12,837 nucleotides of DNA from Spirochaetaceae bacterium UBA6089. Lineage in GTDB: Bacteria; Spirochaetota; Spirochaetia; Treponematales; Rectinemataceae. Below the pieces are notes generated by a model. It was given only the letters and a program-made list of their open reading frames with translations. It did no database searches and was not told the origin of the DNA. This document shows positions 1 through 6,845 of the stretch, piece by piece; positions within the stretch are counted from its first letter, which is position 1, and every line of letters begins with the position of its first letter. The translations under genes were made by a program, and so were the position numbers. The stretch covers positions 1 through 12,837 of the forward strand of contig DIXD01000075.1 in the NCBI GenBank assembly GCA_002435985.1. The letters are read 5' to 3'.

Positions 1-357
1 CCTCTGGTGTTCATCTGCCCGCCCGAAGAGCGCGATAGGCGTATTACGATCAGCCAGATCCACACGCACAAGATTCGCGGTGCGGACATTGTTCTCATTG
101 CGGAGCCGCAGCAGGAACTTGCGCTCGCGGTGGAGGGCAAACCGATGGGCATGGAAAAGTATTGGTCGAAGTACATTCCGCTCCCGCAGTCGGGGGACCC
201 TTGCCTCTTCGTGTTCTCCGCGACGATCGTGCTGCAATATCTGGCATATCGCATGTCGGTGCGCAAGATGGAATGGCTCGATTCACTCGGTATTCAGAAT
301 CACGGTGTGCATCCGGACGCGCCGAAGAATGTCTCAAAGTCGATCACTGTGGATTAG
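1..357 (+). CDS. GlmS-like SIS-domain phosphosugar isomerase/aminotransferase, C-terminal part (5' end outside window)
   Basis: The frame is open from base 1 and ends at 355-357 with TAG, followed at once by a second stop, TGA. The 118 visible residues look like the last part of a SIS (sugar isomerase) domain. The ending PKNVSKSITVD closely resembles the C-terminal loop of glutamine:fructose-6-phosphate aminotransferase (GlmS), usually P-R-N-L-A-K-S-V-T-V-E, where the Lys and the tail help bind the sugar phosphate. The segment before it (HKIRGADIVLIAE, then FVFSATIVLQYLAYRMSV) matches the usual strand and helix before that tail. It is not a textbook GlmS end: there is extra sequence (MEWLDSLGIQNHG) between the last helix and the tail, so a divergent GlmS-related SIS protein is equally possible. 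The likely role is amino-sugar phosphate synthesis or isomerisation in the cytoplasm. The glutaminase half, if any, is not visible. The gene runs convergently towards the reductase gene ending at 409. Confidence 0.7.
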   Translation, partial: PLVFICPPEERDRRITISQIHTHKIRGADIVLIAEPQQELALAVEGKPMGMEKYWSKYIPLPQSGDPCLFVFSATIVLQYLAYRMSVRKMEWLDSLGIQNHGVHPDAPKNVSKSITVD

Positions 358-408
358 TGAATTAGTGTATTACAAGAAAGGCGAGCATTATTGCGGCGCA
401 AGGCCGTG

Positions 409-909
409 TCACTCCGCGATCATCGGATTAGAGAAGCTCGTGTGAACCAACGGCACGAGAAGCTCTACTATTCTCTGGAGAGGGGCTACATCGTCCTCAT
501 CGAACATGGCGGGTTTCTCCGAATCGATATCCAGAACAGCCACTACCCGGCCTTCTTTTTTCAATGGAATAACGATTTCGCTCTTGGATCTGGAATCGCA
601 GGCGATATGGCCGGGGAAAGCATGCACATCGGGAACCACCAGCGCTTCTCCCTTCGTGGCACAGGCCAAACAGACCCCATGGCCTTTGAGTATCTGACAA
701 GCCACTGACCCCTGATAGGGCCCTACATGGAGCTCATCAGGACCGGCAACAAGGTAAAAGCCGGTCCAAAAATGGTGGGAAAGCTTGGCGTGCAAGAGCG
801 CGGCCATGGTGGCCATGCCGGCAATAAGATTGGGACTTTTGCCGGGTATCAAACCTTCGAGTTGCGTGTACAGTCGCTCATATTGGCCAGGTCGACGTGG
901 ATCAATCAT
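409..909 (-). CDS. msrC: Free methionine-(R)-sulfoxide reductase (fRMsr, GAF-domain protein)
   Basis: This 166-residue protein is a single GAF domain of the YebR/MsrC family, which reduces free L-methionine-(R)-sulfoxide in the cytoplasm. The family signature is clear: FWTGFYL (residues 47-53), LHVGPYQG (60-67), VPDVHAFPGHIACDS (92-106), SEIVIPL (110-116) and VLDIDSE. The three conserved cysteines are C71, C80 and C104; in studied members one is the nucleophile and another forms the resolving disulfide. C83 (GVCLAC) is an extra Cys close to the second one. I start at the ATG at 907-909 because an AAAGGAG Shine-Dalgarno lies 9 bases before it; the frame stays open 18 codons further but inside galU. 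The start overlaps the galU stop by 8 bases (ATGATTGA), so translation is probably coupled and the two genes share the galU promoter. Pairing with galU suggests an operon of convenience rather than a shared pathway. Confidence 0.88.
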   Translation of the reverse strand: MIDPRRPGQYERLYTQLEGLIPGKSPNLIAGMATMAALLHAKLSHHFWTGFYLVAGPDELHVGPYQGSVACQILKGHGVCLACATKGEALVVPDVHAFPGHIACDSRSKSEIVIPLKKEGRVVAVLDIDSEKPAMFDEDDVAPLQRIVELLVPLVHTSFSNPMIAE

Positions 910-1771
910 GATACGCTTCTCCTTTGTCGAGTGTAGCTCCATATTCGGCCACGAATCGCGCAAGCACTTTTCTGAGCGCCGGGTCGGCGAGAGCGTTCAG
1001 AAGCTGCGCCTCGAAGTAGCCTGCAGGCTCGCCGGTATCGAGCCGTCTTCCCTCGACCCTGGCAAAAGCCACGTTTCCCGCGCGAATCATCTTGTCGAGT
1101 GCATAGGTGTGGTAATACTCACCCGAACCGTGGCGGAACCAGCCCTCCTCGAGCCATGTAAAGAATTCCGGCGTATAGAGGTATCTGCCGATCGAAACTT
1201 CATGGCTCGGTTCCGAGCCGGCGGGAGGCTTCTCCACAAAACCGCGCACGCTCACACCGTCCGCCGCAGGATCGACGACGCCGTAGCGCGACACGTCGCC
1301 TGGCTCAAAAATTGTCGCCAACACGCACTTGCCTGTGCGTTTGTAGACTTCGATAAGTTGGCGAGCGAGCGGTTTCGGTCCGAGCACGATATCGTCGGGA
1401 TAGGCGACCACGCAGGGTTCGCCTCCGAGCAGATGAGCGACCTGCAAAAGGGCATGGCCCGTGCCCCGCATTTCGGTCTGGCGCACGAAGGAAACGCGGG
1501 CCGGAAGAGGTTGTATCTTCTCTAGCCTGTCCTTTCGGCCTTCGCGCGCAAAAAGCTCCTCGAGCTCGATCTCGCGGTCGAAATAATCTTCGAGGGCCTT
1601 TTTGCGTCTGCTGGTAATGACGATGATGTCCACAATGCCGGAGTCGACGAATTCCTGGGCGATATACGCGATGCTAGGTGTGACGCCGATGGGCAGAAGT
1701 TCCTTGGGGACAGTCTTGGTGACCGGCAAAAAGCGGGTGCCATAGCCGGCCGCGACGATGATGCCTTTCAT
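902..1771 (-). CDS. galU: UTP-glucose-1-phosphate uridylyltransferase
   Basis: GalU makes UDP-glucose from UTP and glucose 1-phosphate in the cytoplasm, feeding glycan, glycolipid and galactose metabolism. The 289-residue length is normal for the bacterial family. The nucleotidyltransferase signature GYGTRFLPVTKTVPKELLP is at residues 9-27. Further family landmarks are QTEMRGTGHA (98-107), the metal-binding YPDDI (124-128), FVEKP (178-182), GRYLYTPE (195-202) and RLDTGEPAGY (243-252), near the family's D-x-G motif. The start is set at MKGIIVAAG, where the family always begins; the open frame extends upstream as far as 1909 but that part has no family resemblance and would overlap the divergent transporter gene. 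A TTGCAC-17-TACAAT promoter ends only 7 bases before this ATG and there is no real Shine-Dalgarno, so the mRNA may be leaderless. The 3' end overlaps the reductase gene by 8 bases. Confidence 0.92.
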   Translation of the reverse strand: MKGIIVAAGYGTRFLPVTKTVPKELLPIGVTPSIAYIAQEFVDSGIVDIIVITSRRKKALEDYFDREIELEELFAREGRKDRLEKIQPLPARVSFVRQTEMRGTGHALLQVAHLLGGEPCVVAYPDDIVLGPKPLARQLIEVYKRTGKCVLATIFEPGDVSRYGVVDPAADGVSVRGFVEKPPAGSEPSHEVSIGRYLYTPEFFTWLEEGWFRHGSGEYYHTYALDKMIRAGNVAFARVEGRRLDTGEPAGYFEAQLLNALADPALRKVLARFVAEYGATLDKGEAYHD

Positions 1772-1778
1772 GTGGCCT

Positions 1779-1807
1779 ATTGTAATGGTGAGACGAGCCG
1801 CGTGCAA
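1779..1807 (-). promoter_or_regulatory. Predicted sigma70-type promoter of galU
   Basis: Read on the minus strand: TTGCAC (1807-1802), a 17-base spacer, TACAAT (1784-1779). Only 7 bases (AGGCCAC) separate the -10 box from the galU ATG at 1771, so transcription would begin at or just before the start codon. That fits the lack of a Shine-Dalgarno sequence. Confidence 0.6.
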
Positions 1808-1843
1808 TTCCCGGAAGGGGTGCGCGCTTCCACTCACGCGCCC

Positions 1844-1871
1844 TTGACCAGCAAGCCGAAAGCCATATACC
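1844..1871 (+). promoter_or_regulatory. Predicted promoter of the MFS transporter gene
   Basis: TTGACC (1844-1849), 16-base spacer, TATACC (1866-1871), 12 bases before the ATG at 1884. The spacer is one base shorter than ideal and the -10 box is imperfect. The leader would be very short, in line with the missing Shine-Dalgarno. The promoter faces away from the galU promoter within the same 112-base intergenic gap. Confidence 0.45.
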
Positions 1872-1883
1872 GTTGTATTCTCC

Positions 1884-3137
1884 ATGCGTCCCCTACGAAC
1901 ATATTTCAACGCATATCGCGGTCTTCCGTCATCCCTCTATGTCCTCTTCGGCGCAACGGTCATAAATTCCGCAGGAATGTTCGTTTTTCCGTTTCTGACG
2001 CTATACCTCACGGGCCGGCTCGGCATGAGCCAGGAAGAGGCCGGCGTCTTCATCATGATTGTCAATTTGGCCTACATCCCGGCAAATTTTATCGGCGGGA
2101 AAATTGCGGACACCTTTGGGCGCAAGAAACTCATGGTCATGGCGCAGGTGCTGTCGGGTCTCTGCTATATTCCCTGCGGTTTCCAAAGCATAGGCGGAAA
2201 TGTCCGATGGTTCCTGCTGGCGAGTGTATTTTTCGACGGGCTGACCGACCCCGCACGCTCCGCTATGATGACTGACCTGACCACCCCTGAAAACCGGAGA
2301 CCGGGGTTCTCCCTGACCTATCTCGGGCACAATCTGGGCTTTGCGGTCGGCATGATCATCGCGGGCTTCCTTTTTGAGAAAGCGACGTCATGGCTCTTCT
2401 GGGGAAACGCAATCGCGATTTTCACCGCGATCGGCCTCGTCGCGCTCAAGGTCCCCGAAACCAAGCCCACCCACGAACAGGTCGAAGCGAGTTTCGGTTC
2501 CGGCCGGGAGGACGAGGGGCACCGGGGGAACATCGTTCAGGCAATGCTCTCAAGGCCATATCTGATCATTTTTACGTTGCTGACGGGGTTGTACGGCTTT
2601 GTGTATGCGCAGCACCGCTTTATTCTGCCTCTTCAGACCAAGGAGTTTTTCGGTGGCCGGGGTTCGGTGATCTACGGTACCCTGATGACGCTGAACGTGA
2701 TGATGGTGATCGTGCTCTCGACGCCGATCATGACGCTCACCCAGCGCTGGAGGCCCGTCAACGCCGTGGCGCTTTCGGGAGTTCTGTTCGGGCTGGGCTT
2801 CGGTCTCATAGGGCTTGCACCTTCCATCCCGCTCATGTATATCACGACCGCGATCTGGACGCTCGGCGAAATCGTCAATGCGACGAACGAAGGAACCTAT
2901 ATCGCAAACCACACGCCCATATCGCACCGTGCCAGGTTTCAGGCCATCCTGCCCCTGCTCGCAGGATTCGGATGGAGCATAAGCCCGCCTATTGTAGGCG
3001 CGTTTACGGACCGCTTTGGATTAAGAACGGCCTGGCCTTTCCTCGGGGCAATTGCAGCCATGGCGAGCCTCGCCATCTGGTATTTGGGGGTTATCGAGAG
3101 AAAAGCGGGGAGAAAACCGGGTGCGGTAAAGGACTGA
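1884..3137 (+). CDS. Major facilitator superfamily transporter (drug-efflux-like)
   Basis: This 417-residue polytopic inner-membrane protein has about 12 hydrophobic segments, the usual MFS size. The MFS motif A is present after the second segment: GGKIADTFGRKK at residues 71-82. The N-terminal stretch (SLYVLFGATVINSAGMFVFPFLTLYL) and the segment FFDGLTDPARSAMMTDL resemble proton-driven multidrug exporters of the MdtH/DHA1 type, which pump small hydrophobic compounds out of the cell. The substrate cannot be told from sequence. A charged cytoplasmic loop (about residues 192-216, rich in Glu, Gly, Arg and Lys) separates the two six-helix halves. The start at 1884 keeps the first membrane segment in the usual position; no Shine-Dalgarno is visible, but a TTGACC-16-TATACC promoter lies just upstream. 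It is divergent from galU and appears monocistronic. Confidence 0.88.
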   Translation: MRPLRTYFNAYRGLPSSLYVLFGATVINSAGMFVFPFLTLYLTGRLGMSQEEAGVFIMIVNLAYIPANFIGGKIADTFGRKKLMVMAQVLSGLCYIPCGFQSIGGNVRWFLLASVFFDGLTDPARSAMMTDLTTPENRRPGFSLTYLGHNLGFAVGMIIAGFLFEKATSWLFWGNAIAIFTAIGLVALKVPETKPTHEQVEASFGSGREDEGHRGNIVQAMLSRPYLIIFTLLTGLYGFVYAQHRFILPLQTKEFFGGRGSVIYGTLMTLNVMMVIVLSTPIMTLTQRWRPVNAVALSGVLFGLGFGLIGLAPSIPLMYITTAIWTLGEIVNATNEGTYIANHTPISHRARFQAILPLLAGFGWSISPPIVGAFTDRFGLRTAWPFLGAIAAMASLAIWYLGVIERKAGRKPGAVKD

Positions 3138-3276
3138 TGTGTGGCAGCTCCATCCAGACATTGCTTGCTGCAGGCTTGTACATTGAATTTCGGAGAAAAG
3201 TGGCATATCCTAGTGGAGTGGCGTTGCGACAACTCTTGCTTGCTTTGTACCGGCTATGCTGCCGACGAACGAAAAA

Positions 3277-3369
3277 GAGCGCTGGATGGGCGATATTGGA
3301 TTTGAACCAATGACTTCCACCGTGTGAAGGTGACACTCTCCCGCTGAGTTAATCGCCCATTCAGCGCTC
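3277..3369 (-). repeat. 18-nt inverted repeat enclosing tRNA-Val, followed by T5
   Basis: On the minus strand GAGCGCTGAATGGGCGAT (3369-3352) begins before the tRNA and extends into its acceptor stem. The sequence around the 3' end (3294-3277) is its reverse complement with one mismatch. The precursor RNA could therefore extend the acceptor stem to about 18 pairs with one A-C mismatch. Five T residues (3276-3272) follow directly, as expected for an intrinsic terminator that uses the whole tRNA as its loop, or its GC-rich AGCGCT tail. Confidence 0.75.
3287..3358 (-). tRNA. tRNA-Val (anticodon CAC)
   Basis: The minus strand folds into a full 72-base cloverleaf: acceptor GGGCGAT/ATCGCCC with discriminator A (3287), D arm ACTC/GAGT with a GG-containing loop, anticodon stem TCACC/GGTGG with loop TTCACAC (anticodon CAC, reading GUG Val codons), a 5-base variable loop, and a T arm ATTGG/CCAAT with loop TTCAAAT. 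The 3' CCA is not encoded (the next bases are TCC). A consensus promoter lies just upstream. The gene sits in the gap between the MFS transporter and the Dgk1-like kinase, opposite to both in strand. Confidence 0.95.
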
Positions 3370-3378
3370 GCATCCATC

Positions 3379-3408
3379 ATCCTAGCAAACGAGGCACACG
3401 CATGTCAA
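3379..3408 (-). promoter_or_regulatory. Predicted promoter of tRNA-Val
   Basis: Minus strand: a perfect TTGACA (3408-3403), an 18-base spacer, TAGGAT (3384-3379). Transcription would start about 14 bases before the tRNA 5' end at 3358. This promoter occupies the gap in front of the plus-strand kinase gene, for which I see no clear promoter. Confidence 0.65.
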
Positions 3409-3430
3409 GAATAGCGAAACGAGGCCAAAT

Positions 3431-4051
3431 GTGAGGATCGATCATAGTATAGTCCGGCGCACGCTCTTCCGCTCTCCGGTCGAAGAGCTGCGTATCGAAC
3501 TGACGCGAAAGTCCCTACACGTGCTGATCCTTCTCTGCATTCCTCTGCTCGATATTGCGCCTGCGCTGCCGGTCGTCAGTCTCGTTGTAGGTATGGTGAT
3601 CTACTCGGTCAGCGAGATGCTCAGGCACCGCGGTATCATGGTGCCGTTGATCGCGCCTATTACGGAGAGGGCCGCGCGCCGCCGGGACGGTAACCGCTTT
3701 GTCCTGGGGCCTGTAACCTTGGCGCTCGGCGCACTCTTTTCACTGCTCATCTTCGATCCCCTTCAGGCAAAAGTCGCCATTCTGGCCCTAGGGATCGGAG
3801 ACAGTTTTTCGAGCCTTATCGGGAAATCTTTCGGGCGTATCTCCATGCCGTTTTCCGGGGGGAAATCCGTAGAGGGTACCATTTTTTGTTTTGCGAGTGT
3901 GCTATTGACCGTCTTTCTTCTTACGGGCAAGTTTGTTCCTGCATGCCTCGTCGCCCTGACGACCGCCCTCGTCGAATTCTGGCCGACCAAGGACTGGGAC
4001 AATGTCATCATACCGCTCGCTGCGGGTGTCGCCGCTTCGCTTGTGCTTTAA
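3431..4051 (+). CDS. Dolichol kinase/Dgk1-type CTP-dependent lipid kinase family membrane protein
   Basis: This 206-residue, strongly hydrophobic protein belongs to the SEC59/Dgk1/phytol kinase family, whose studied members phosphorylate membrane lipid alcohols (dolichol, diacylglycerol, phytol) mostly with CTP. Family landmarks are ELTRKSLH (23-30), GNRFVLGPVTLALG (87-100), GIGDSFSSLIGKSFGR (121-136), GKSVEGT (144-150) and PTKDWDNVIIP (185-195). R26, K27, D124 and G131 line up in order and near-identical spacing with residues reported as needed for yeast Dgk1 activity. The likely job is making or recycling a lipid phosphate (polyprenol, diacylglycerol or similar) in the inner membrane; the substrate is unknown. 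The start is GTG at 3431 with GAGG 6 bases before it; an ATG two bases earlier runs straight into a stop. It is convergent with the next gene, ending 26 bases before its stop. Databases often label this family phosphatidate cytidylyltransferase, which may be wrong here. Confidence 0.8.
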   Translation: MRIDHSIVRRTLFRSPVEELRIELTRKSLHVLILLCIPLLDIAPALPVVSLVVGMVIYSVSEMLRHRGIMVPLIAPITERAARRRDGNRFVLGPVTLALGALFSLLIFDPLQAKVAILALGIGDSFSSLIGKSFGRISMPFSGGKSVEGTIFCFASVLLTVFLLTGKFVPACLVALTTALVEFWPTKDWDNVIIPLAAGVAASLVL

Positions 4052-4077
4052 GCTCTAGTGCTTTACGCTCTACCCTC

Positions 4078-4905
4078 TCATTTCCAAATATAGATTGCAT
4101 GGAGCCGCTTGATGGCCAACACCACACAGAGCACAAAAAAGAGAACTGCTGCCAGTCCCCAGCCCAACGGCCTCGTATCCCAAAGCCATATCCACGCAGC
4201 GGCCGCAGCCGTCAGCTCAATACCCACCCACGCATAGGAGGGATCTTCTTTCTGTCTGGCCGCAACAAGATAATCCACACCGTTGATCGCCACGAGCGCC
4301 ACCGTCACGACCATCGTGATGTCCCGATAGCCTGTTTGCAGCATGAACGAAGCTTGAAAGCGATCGATGCTGATGGGCAAGAGCATTGCCAGCACCGCAC
4401 CACCGAGCAGGGCAATGAGATAGGCTGTCTGTGATCGCTCATGCCCCACACCCACTGCATAGAGGCCCGAGATAAAGAGGGCGATAATCCCCGCAAACCT
4501 TGCACCGTAGACCAGCCGACTCAATGAGACGAGGGCACCGATCGAGGTGTTGCGCTGCGCGATTATGAGCATAAGCAAGCGCAGGATTTCGATATCGGCC
4601 AGAAAGAGCCACAGCACGAGCAGATAGACTTCCATAGAGGTCGTTTTTTGAAAAGTAAAGAGTACCAAGGTCAAGAGAGCAGTCACTCCCACCGCAAAAC
4701 CACATATCTCAAAGGCTGCTGCCAGCTGAATGCCCACAGGCGCTCCCAAGAAAAAATATTCGGTGTAAAGGCGAGAGTCCGCAAGGAAAAAAGGAAGGCG
4801 CTTGTCGGTGCCGATCCGTATGGCGAGCAGTATAGCTCCGAGGAGCAGTACGAGGCTGAGGCTTGCAAAGAGCCAATAGGTAACACGAAAATTGCGCGTC
4901 GTCAC
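4078..4905 (-). CDS. Polytopic membrane protein of unknown function
   Basis: I do not recognise a family. The 275-residue protein is almost entirely hydrophobic, with about eight likely membrane segments: near residues 8-28, 57-83, 91-117, 135-154, 161-180, 195-215, 223-241 and 247-267. It ends in a short basic tail (KRLHAIYIWK). Charged residues inside segment 3 (LADIEILRLLML) are unusual for a plain membrane anchor and could line a site. No enzyme motif, signal peptide or Cys/His metal site is visible. The start is GTG at 4903-4905, which gives MTTRNFRVTYWLF with positive charges before the first segment. An overlapping ATG at 4909 is in another frame. A possible TTCAAT-17-TAAGAT promoter ends 6 bases before the GTG and there is no good Shine-Dalgarno, as with galU. 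It is divergent from proS and convergent with the Dgk1-like gene. Confidence 0.75.
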   Translation of the reverse strand: MTTRNFRVTYWLFASLSLVLLLGAILLAIRIGTDKRLPFFLADSRLYTEYFFLGAPVGIQLAAAFEICGFAVGVTALLTLVLFTFQKTTSMEVYLLVLWLFLADIEILRLLMLIIAQRNTSIGALVSLSRLVYGARFAGIIALFISGLYAVGVGHERSQTAYLIALLGGAVLAMLLPISIDRFQASFMLQTGYRDITMVVTVALVAINGVDYLVAARQKEDPSYAWVGIELTAAAAAWIWLWDTRPLGWGLAAVLFFVLCVVLAIKRLHAIYIWK

Positions 4906-4931
4906 GCATATATCTTACTCTATCGCAGCGA

Positions 4932-4960
4932 TTGATTGAAGCATGGCTTTTTACTATAGT
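4932..4960 (+). promoter_or_regulatory. Predicted sigma70-type promoter of proS
   Basis: TTGATT (4932-4937), a 17-base spacer, TATAGT (4955-4960). Transcription would start near 4967, giving a leader of about 26 bases that contains the AGAGG ribosome site for the ATG at 4993. The -10 box lies within the palindrome ACTATAGT. Confidence 0.7.
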
Positions 4961-4992
4961 ATGGCGAATTCCCGAGATCAGAGGTGCAACAG

Positions 4993-6450
4993 ATGGCAGA
5001 GAAAATTACGGCGCGCGAAGTCGACTATTCGCAATGGTACATCGACATCATCTTGAATGCAAAACTGGCAGATTATTCGCCGGTCAAGGGCAGCATGGTG
5101 ATCCGACCGCGCGGCTACGCGATCTGGGAAAAAATCCGCGATGAATTCGATCGGCGGTTCAAGGAAACCGGCCACGAAAACGCCTATTTTCCCCTCCTCA
5201 TCCCAATGAGTTTTCTCGAAAAAGAAGCCGAGCACGTCGAGGGCTTTGCGCCCGAACTCGCGGTGGTGACCCACGGCGGCGGTGAAAAGTTGAAAGAGCC
5301 TTACTGTATCCGCCCCACGAGCGAGACCATCATCTGGTCCATGTACCGCAACTGGATCCAGTCATGGCGCGATCTACCGCTGCTCATCAATCAGTGGGCA
5401 AACGTGGTGCGCTGGGAAAAGCGCACACGCCTTTTTCTGCGCACCTCGGAGTTCCTCTGGCAGGAAGGACATACCGCACACGAAACCGAACAAGAAGCCC
5501 GCGAAGAGACCATGCGCATGCTCGAAGTGTACCGCGATGTGGTCGAACGCCATCTCGCGGTGCCCGTCGTTTCGGGTATGAAAAGCGAGAGCGAAAAATT
5601 CGCCGGCGCAGTCGAAACCTACACCATCGAGGCGATGATGCAGGACAAAAAGGCGCTGCAGGCCGGCACTAGCCACTTCCTGGGCCAGAACTTCGCCCAC
5701 GCTTTCGACGTCCAGTTCCAGAACAGACGGGGTGAGCTCGACTATGTCTGGGCAACAAGCTGGGGCGTCTCGACGAGGCTCGTCGGTGCACTCGTCATGA
5801 CACATTCGGACGACAAAGGGCTTGTACTGCCGCCTACGATTTCGCCCGAAGACGCCGTGATCATCCCTATTTACCGCAACGACACGAAGGCGGCAGTGAC
5901 GGCATACGCCGAAAAACTGCAGGCTGCACTTAAGGCCTCGGGATTCAAGGTCGTACTCGATGTCGACGATGCTTCAAGCCCCGGCTGGAAATTCGCCGAA
6001 TGGGAGCTGCGCGGTACGCCGGTGCGCATCGAAATCGGCCCCCGCGATATGCAGTCGAATCAAGTCGTCATGGTGCGAAGAGATACCGGCGAAAAACTCT
6101 TCGTCCCCGTGAGCGAGGTCCCTGCCAAACTCAAAGAGCTGCAGGCGCTCATCCAGAACTCGCTATTCGCCCGGGCAAAGGCCTTCCGCGACGAAAATAC
6201 CGTACCGGTTGCAGACCTTGGAGGGCTCATCGAATTCTTCGGCGTGGAAACCGCGGGCACGAGCGGCGCAAAAGGCGGCTTTGCGGAAGCGCTCTGGTGC
6301 GGCTCTCCTGAGTGTGAAACTTCGCTGAAAGAGAAGACCAAGGCCACACTGCGCTGTCTGCCGCTCGGAAGACAGGAGCATGTCGAGGGCAAATGTGCGA
6401 TCTGCGGCAAGGAGGCCAAATACCTCGCCATCTTTGCGCGCAACTATTGA
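4993..6450 (+). CDS. proS: Prolyl-tRNA synthetase, archaeal/eukaryotic-like short type
   Basis: ProRS charges tRNA-Pro with proline in the cytoplasm. This 485-residue form is the short archaeal/eukaryotic-like type, without the editing insertion found in the long bacterial enzyme. The class II core is clear: GSMVIRPRGYAIWEKI near residues 33-48, CIRPTSETI (105-113), the motif 2 region RWEKRTRLFLRTSEFLWQEGHT (140-161), and the motif 3 region with TSWGVSTRL (255-263). The anticodon-binding domain follows (about 285-385). A C-terminal zinc domain has C436, C441, C468 and C471, and the chain ends in Tyr (FARNY), both typical of this type. The ATG at 4993 has AGAGG 8 bases before it; a GTG three codons earlier is a less likely start. 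Spirochaetes such as Borrelia carry this type of ProRS, which is my best clue to the host. The gene ends 2 bases from the convergent anti-sigma gene. Confidence 0.96.
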   Translation: MAEKITAREVDYSQWYIDIILNAKLADYSPVKGSMVIRPRGYAIWEKIRDEFDRRFKETGHENAYFPLLIPMSFLEKEAEHVEGFAPELAVVTHGGGEKLKEPYCIRPTSETIIWSMYRNWIQSWRDLPLLINQWANVVRWEKRTRLFLRTSEFLWQEGHTAHETEQEAREETMRMLEVYRDVVERHLAVPVVSGMKSESEKFAGAVETYTIEAMMQDKKALQAGTSHFLGQNFAHAFDVQFQNRRGELDYVWATSWGVSTRLVGALVMTHSDDKGLVLPPTISPEDAVIIPIYRNDTKAAVTAYAEKLQAALKASGFKVVLDVDDASSPGWKFAEWELRGTPVRIEIGPRDMQSNQVVMVRRDTGEKLFVPVSEVPAKLKELQALIQNSLFARAKAFRDENTVPVADLGGLIEFFGVETAGTSGAKGGFAEALWCGSPECETSLKEKTKATLRCLPLGRQEHVEGKCAICGKEAKYLAIFARNY

Positions 6451-6452
6451 AA

Positions 6453-6845
6453 TTACCAGCTGATGCCGGACGAGCTCTCCCAGAGGTCCTGTACGAATAG
6501 ATTGACGGTGGTGTTCTGCGTCGAGGCGACCACGACTCTGTCTTGCTGCTCGCCTAAAGTGTCGATGCTCAGCGCAGTCGGCGCAGAGGACGAGATCGAC
6601 GACCATGAATCGATGAGTGCAGTATCGCTCGATGACCGATCATACCAATAGATGCCCACCAAGAAACTCGCAATGGCGGTGACCGCCACCACACTCATCG
6701 ATAGGGCAAGGCGACGTACCCGCTGCGGGCGCTGTTCTGCCTTGCGGTACACCTGGGAAAAATCGGGGAAGGAGGGCGCAGATTCCAAGGCACTCTCTCG
6801 CAGCGCCCCCTTGAGTTCGATCGTTCTCTTTTTAGTGAAGCTCAT
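6453..6845 (-). CDS. Putative small anti-sigma factor, one membrane segment, no zinc motif (partner of ECF sigma 1)
   Basis: This 130-residue protein has a charged N-terminal part of about 45 residues (cytoplasmic by the positive-inside rule, with QRPQRVRR just before the membrane), one membrane segment (about 46-68, ending GIYWY) and an outer region of about 60 residues rich in Ser and Thr. I recognise no Pfam-type domain: the HxxxCxxC zinc motif of common anti-sigma factors is absent. Calling it an anti-sigma rests on position and topology: it begins inside the end of the sigma gene (14-base overlap, start ATG 6845), and its short inner segment plus single helix resembles CnrY-like anti-sigmas, which wrap the sigma with an N-terminal helix. 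The open frame reaches 6887, but the Met at 6845 gives the shorter, tightly coupled start. Its end lies 2 bases from the proS stop, and no terminator hairpin is visible between them. Confidence 0.6.
   Translation of the reverse strand: MSFTKKRTIELKGALRESALESAPSFPDFSQVYRKAEQRPQRVRRLALSMSVVAVTAIASFLVGIYWYDRSSSDTALIDSWSSISSSAPTALSIDTLGEQQDRVVVASTQNTTVNLFVQDLWESSSGISW

Noticed and set aside
785..1525. Plus-strand open frame of 246 codons
   Set aside because: It runs antisense to galU, whose protein has all family motifs; the antisense translation is rich in Arg, His and Cys with no recognisable domain.
1772..1909. N-terminal extension of GalU to 1909
   Set aside because: The extra 46 residues have no GalU resemblance, overlap the divergent transporter start, and lie upstream of the predicted galU promoter.
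3138..3276. Possible small RNA or repeat in the gap after the MFS gene (TTGCTTGCT occurs twice)
   Set aside because: The repeats are short, no stable hairpin or open frame of note is present, and nothing beyond the tRNA terminator region can be supported.
2390..3313. Plus-strand open frame of 307 codons overlapping the MFS gene and running into the tRNA
   Set aside because: It is a shifted frame within the transporter gene, with Arg/His-rich composition, and it crosses the tRNA-Val gene on the opposite strand.
4052..4077. Terminator between the convergent Dgk1-like and membrane protein genes
   Set aside because: The 26-base gap shows no stem-loop with a T tract in either direction.
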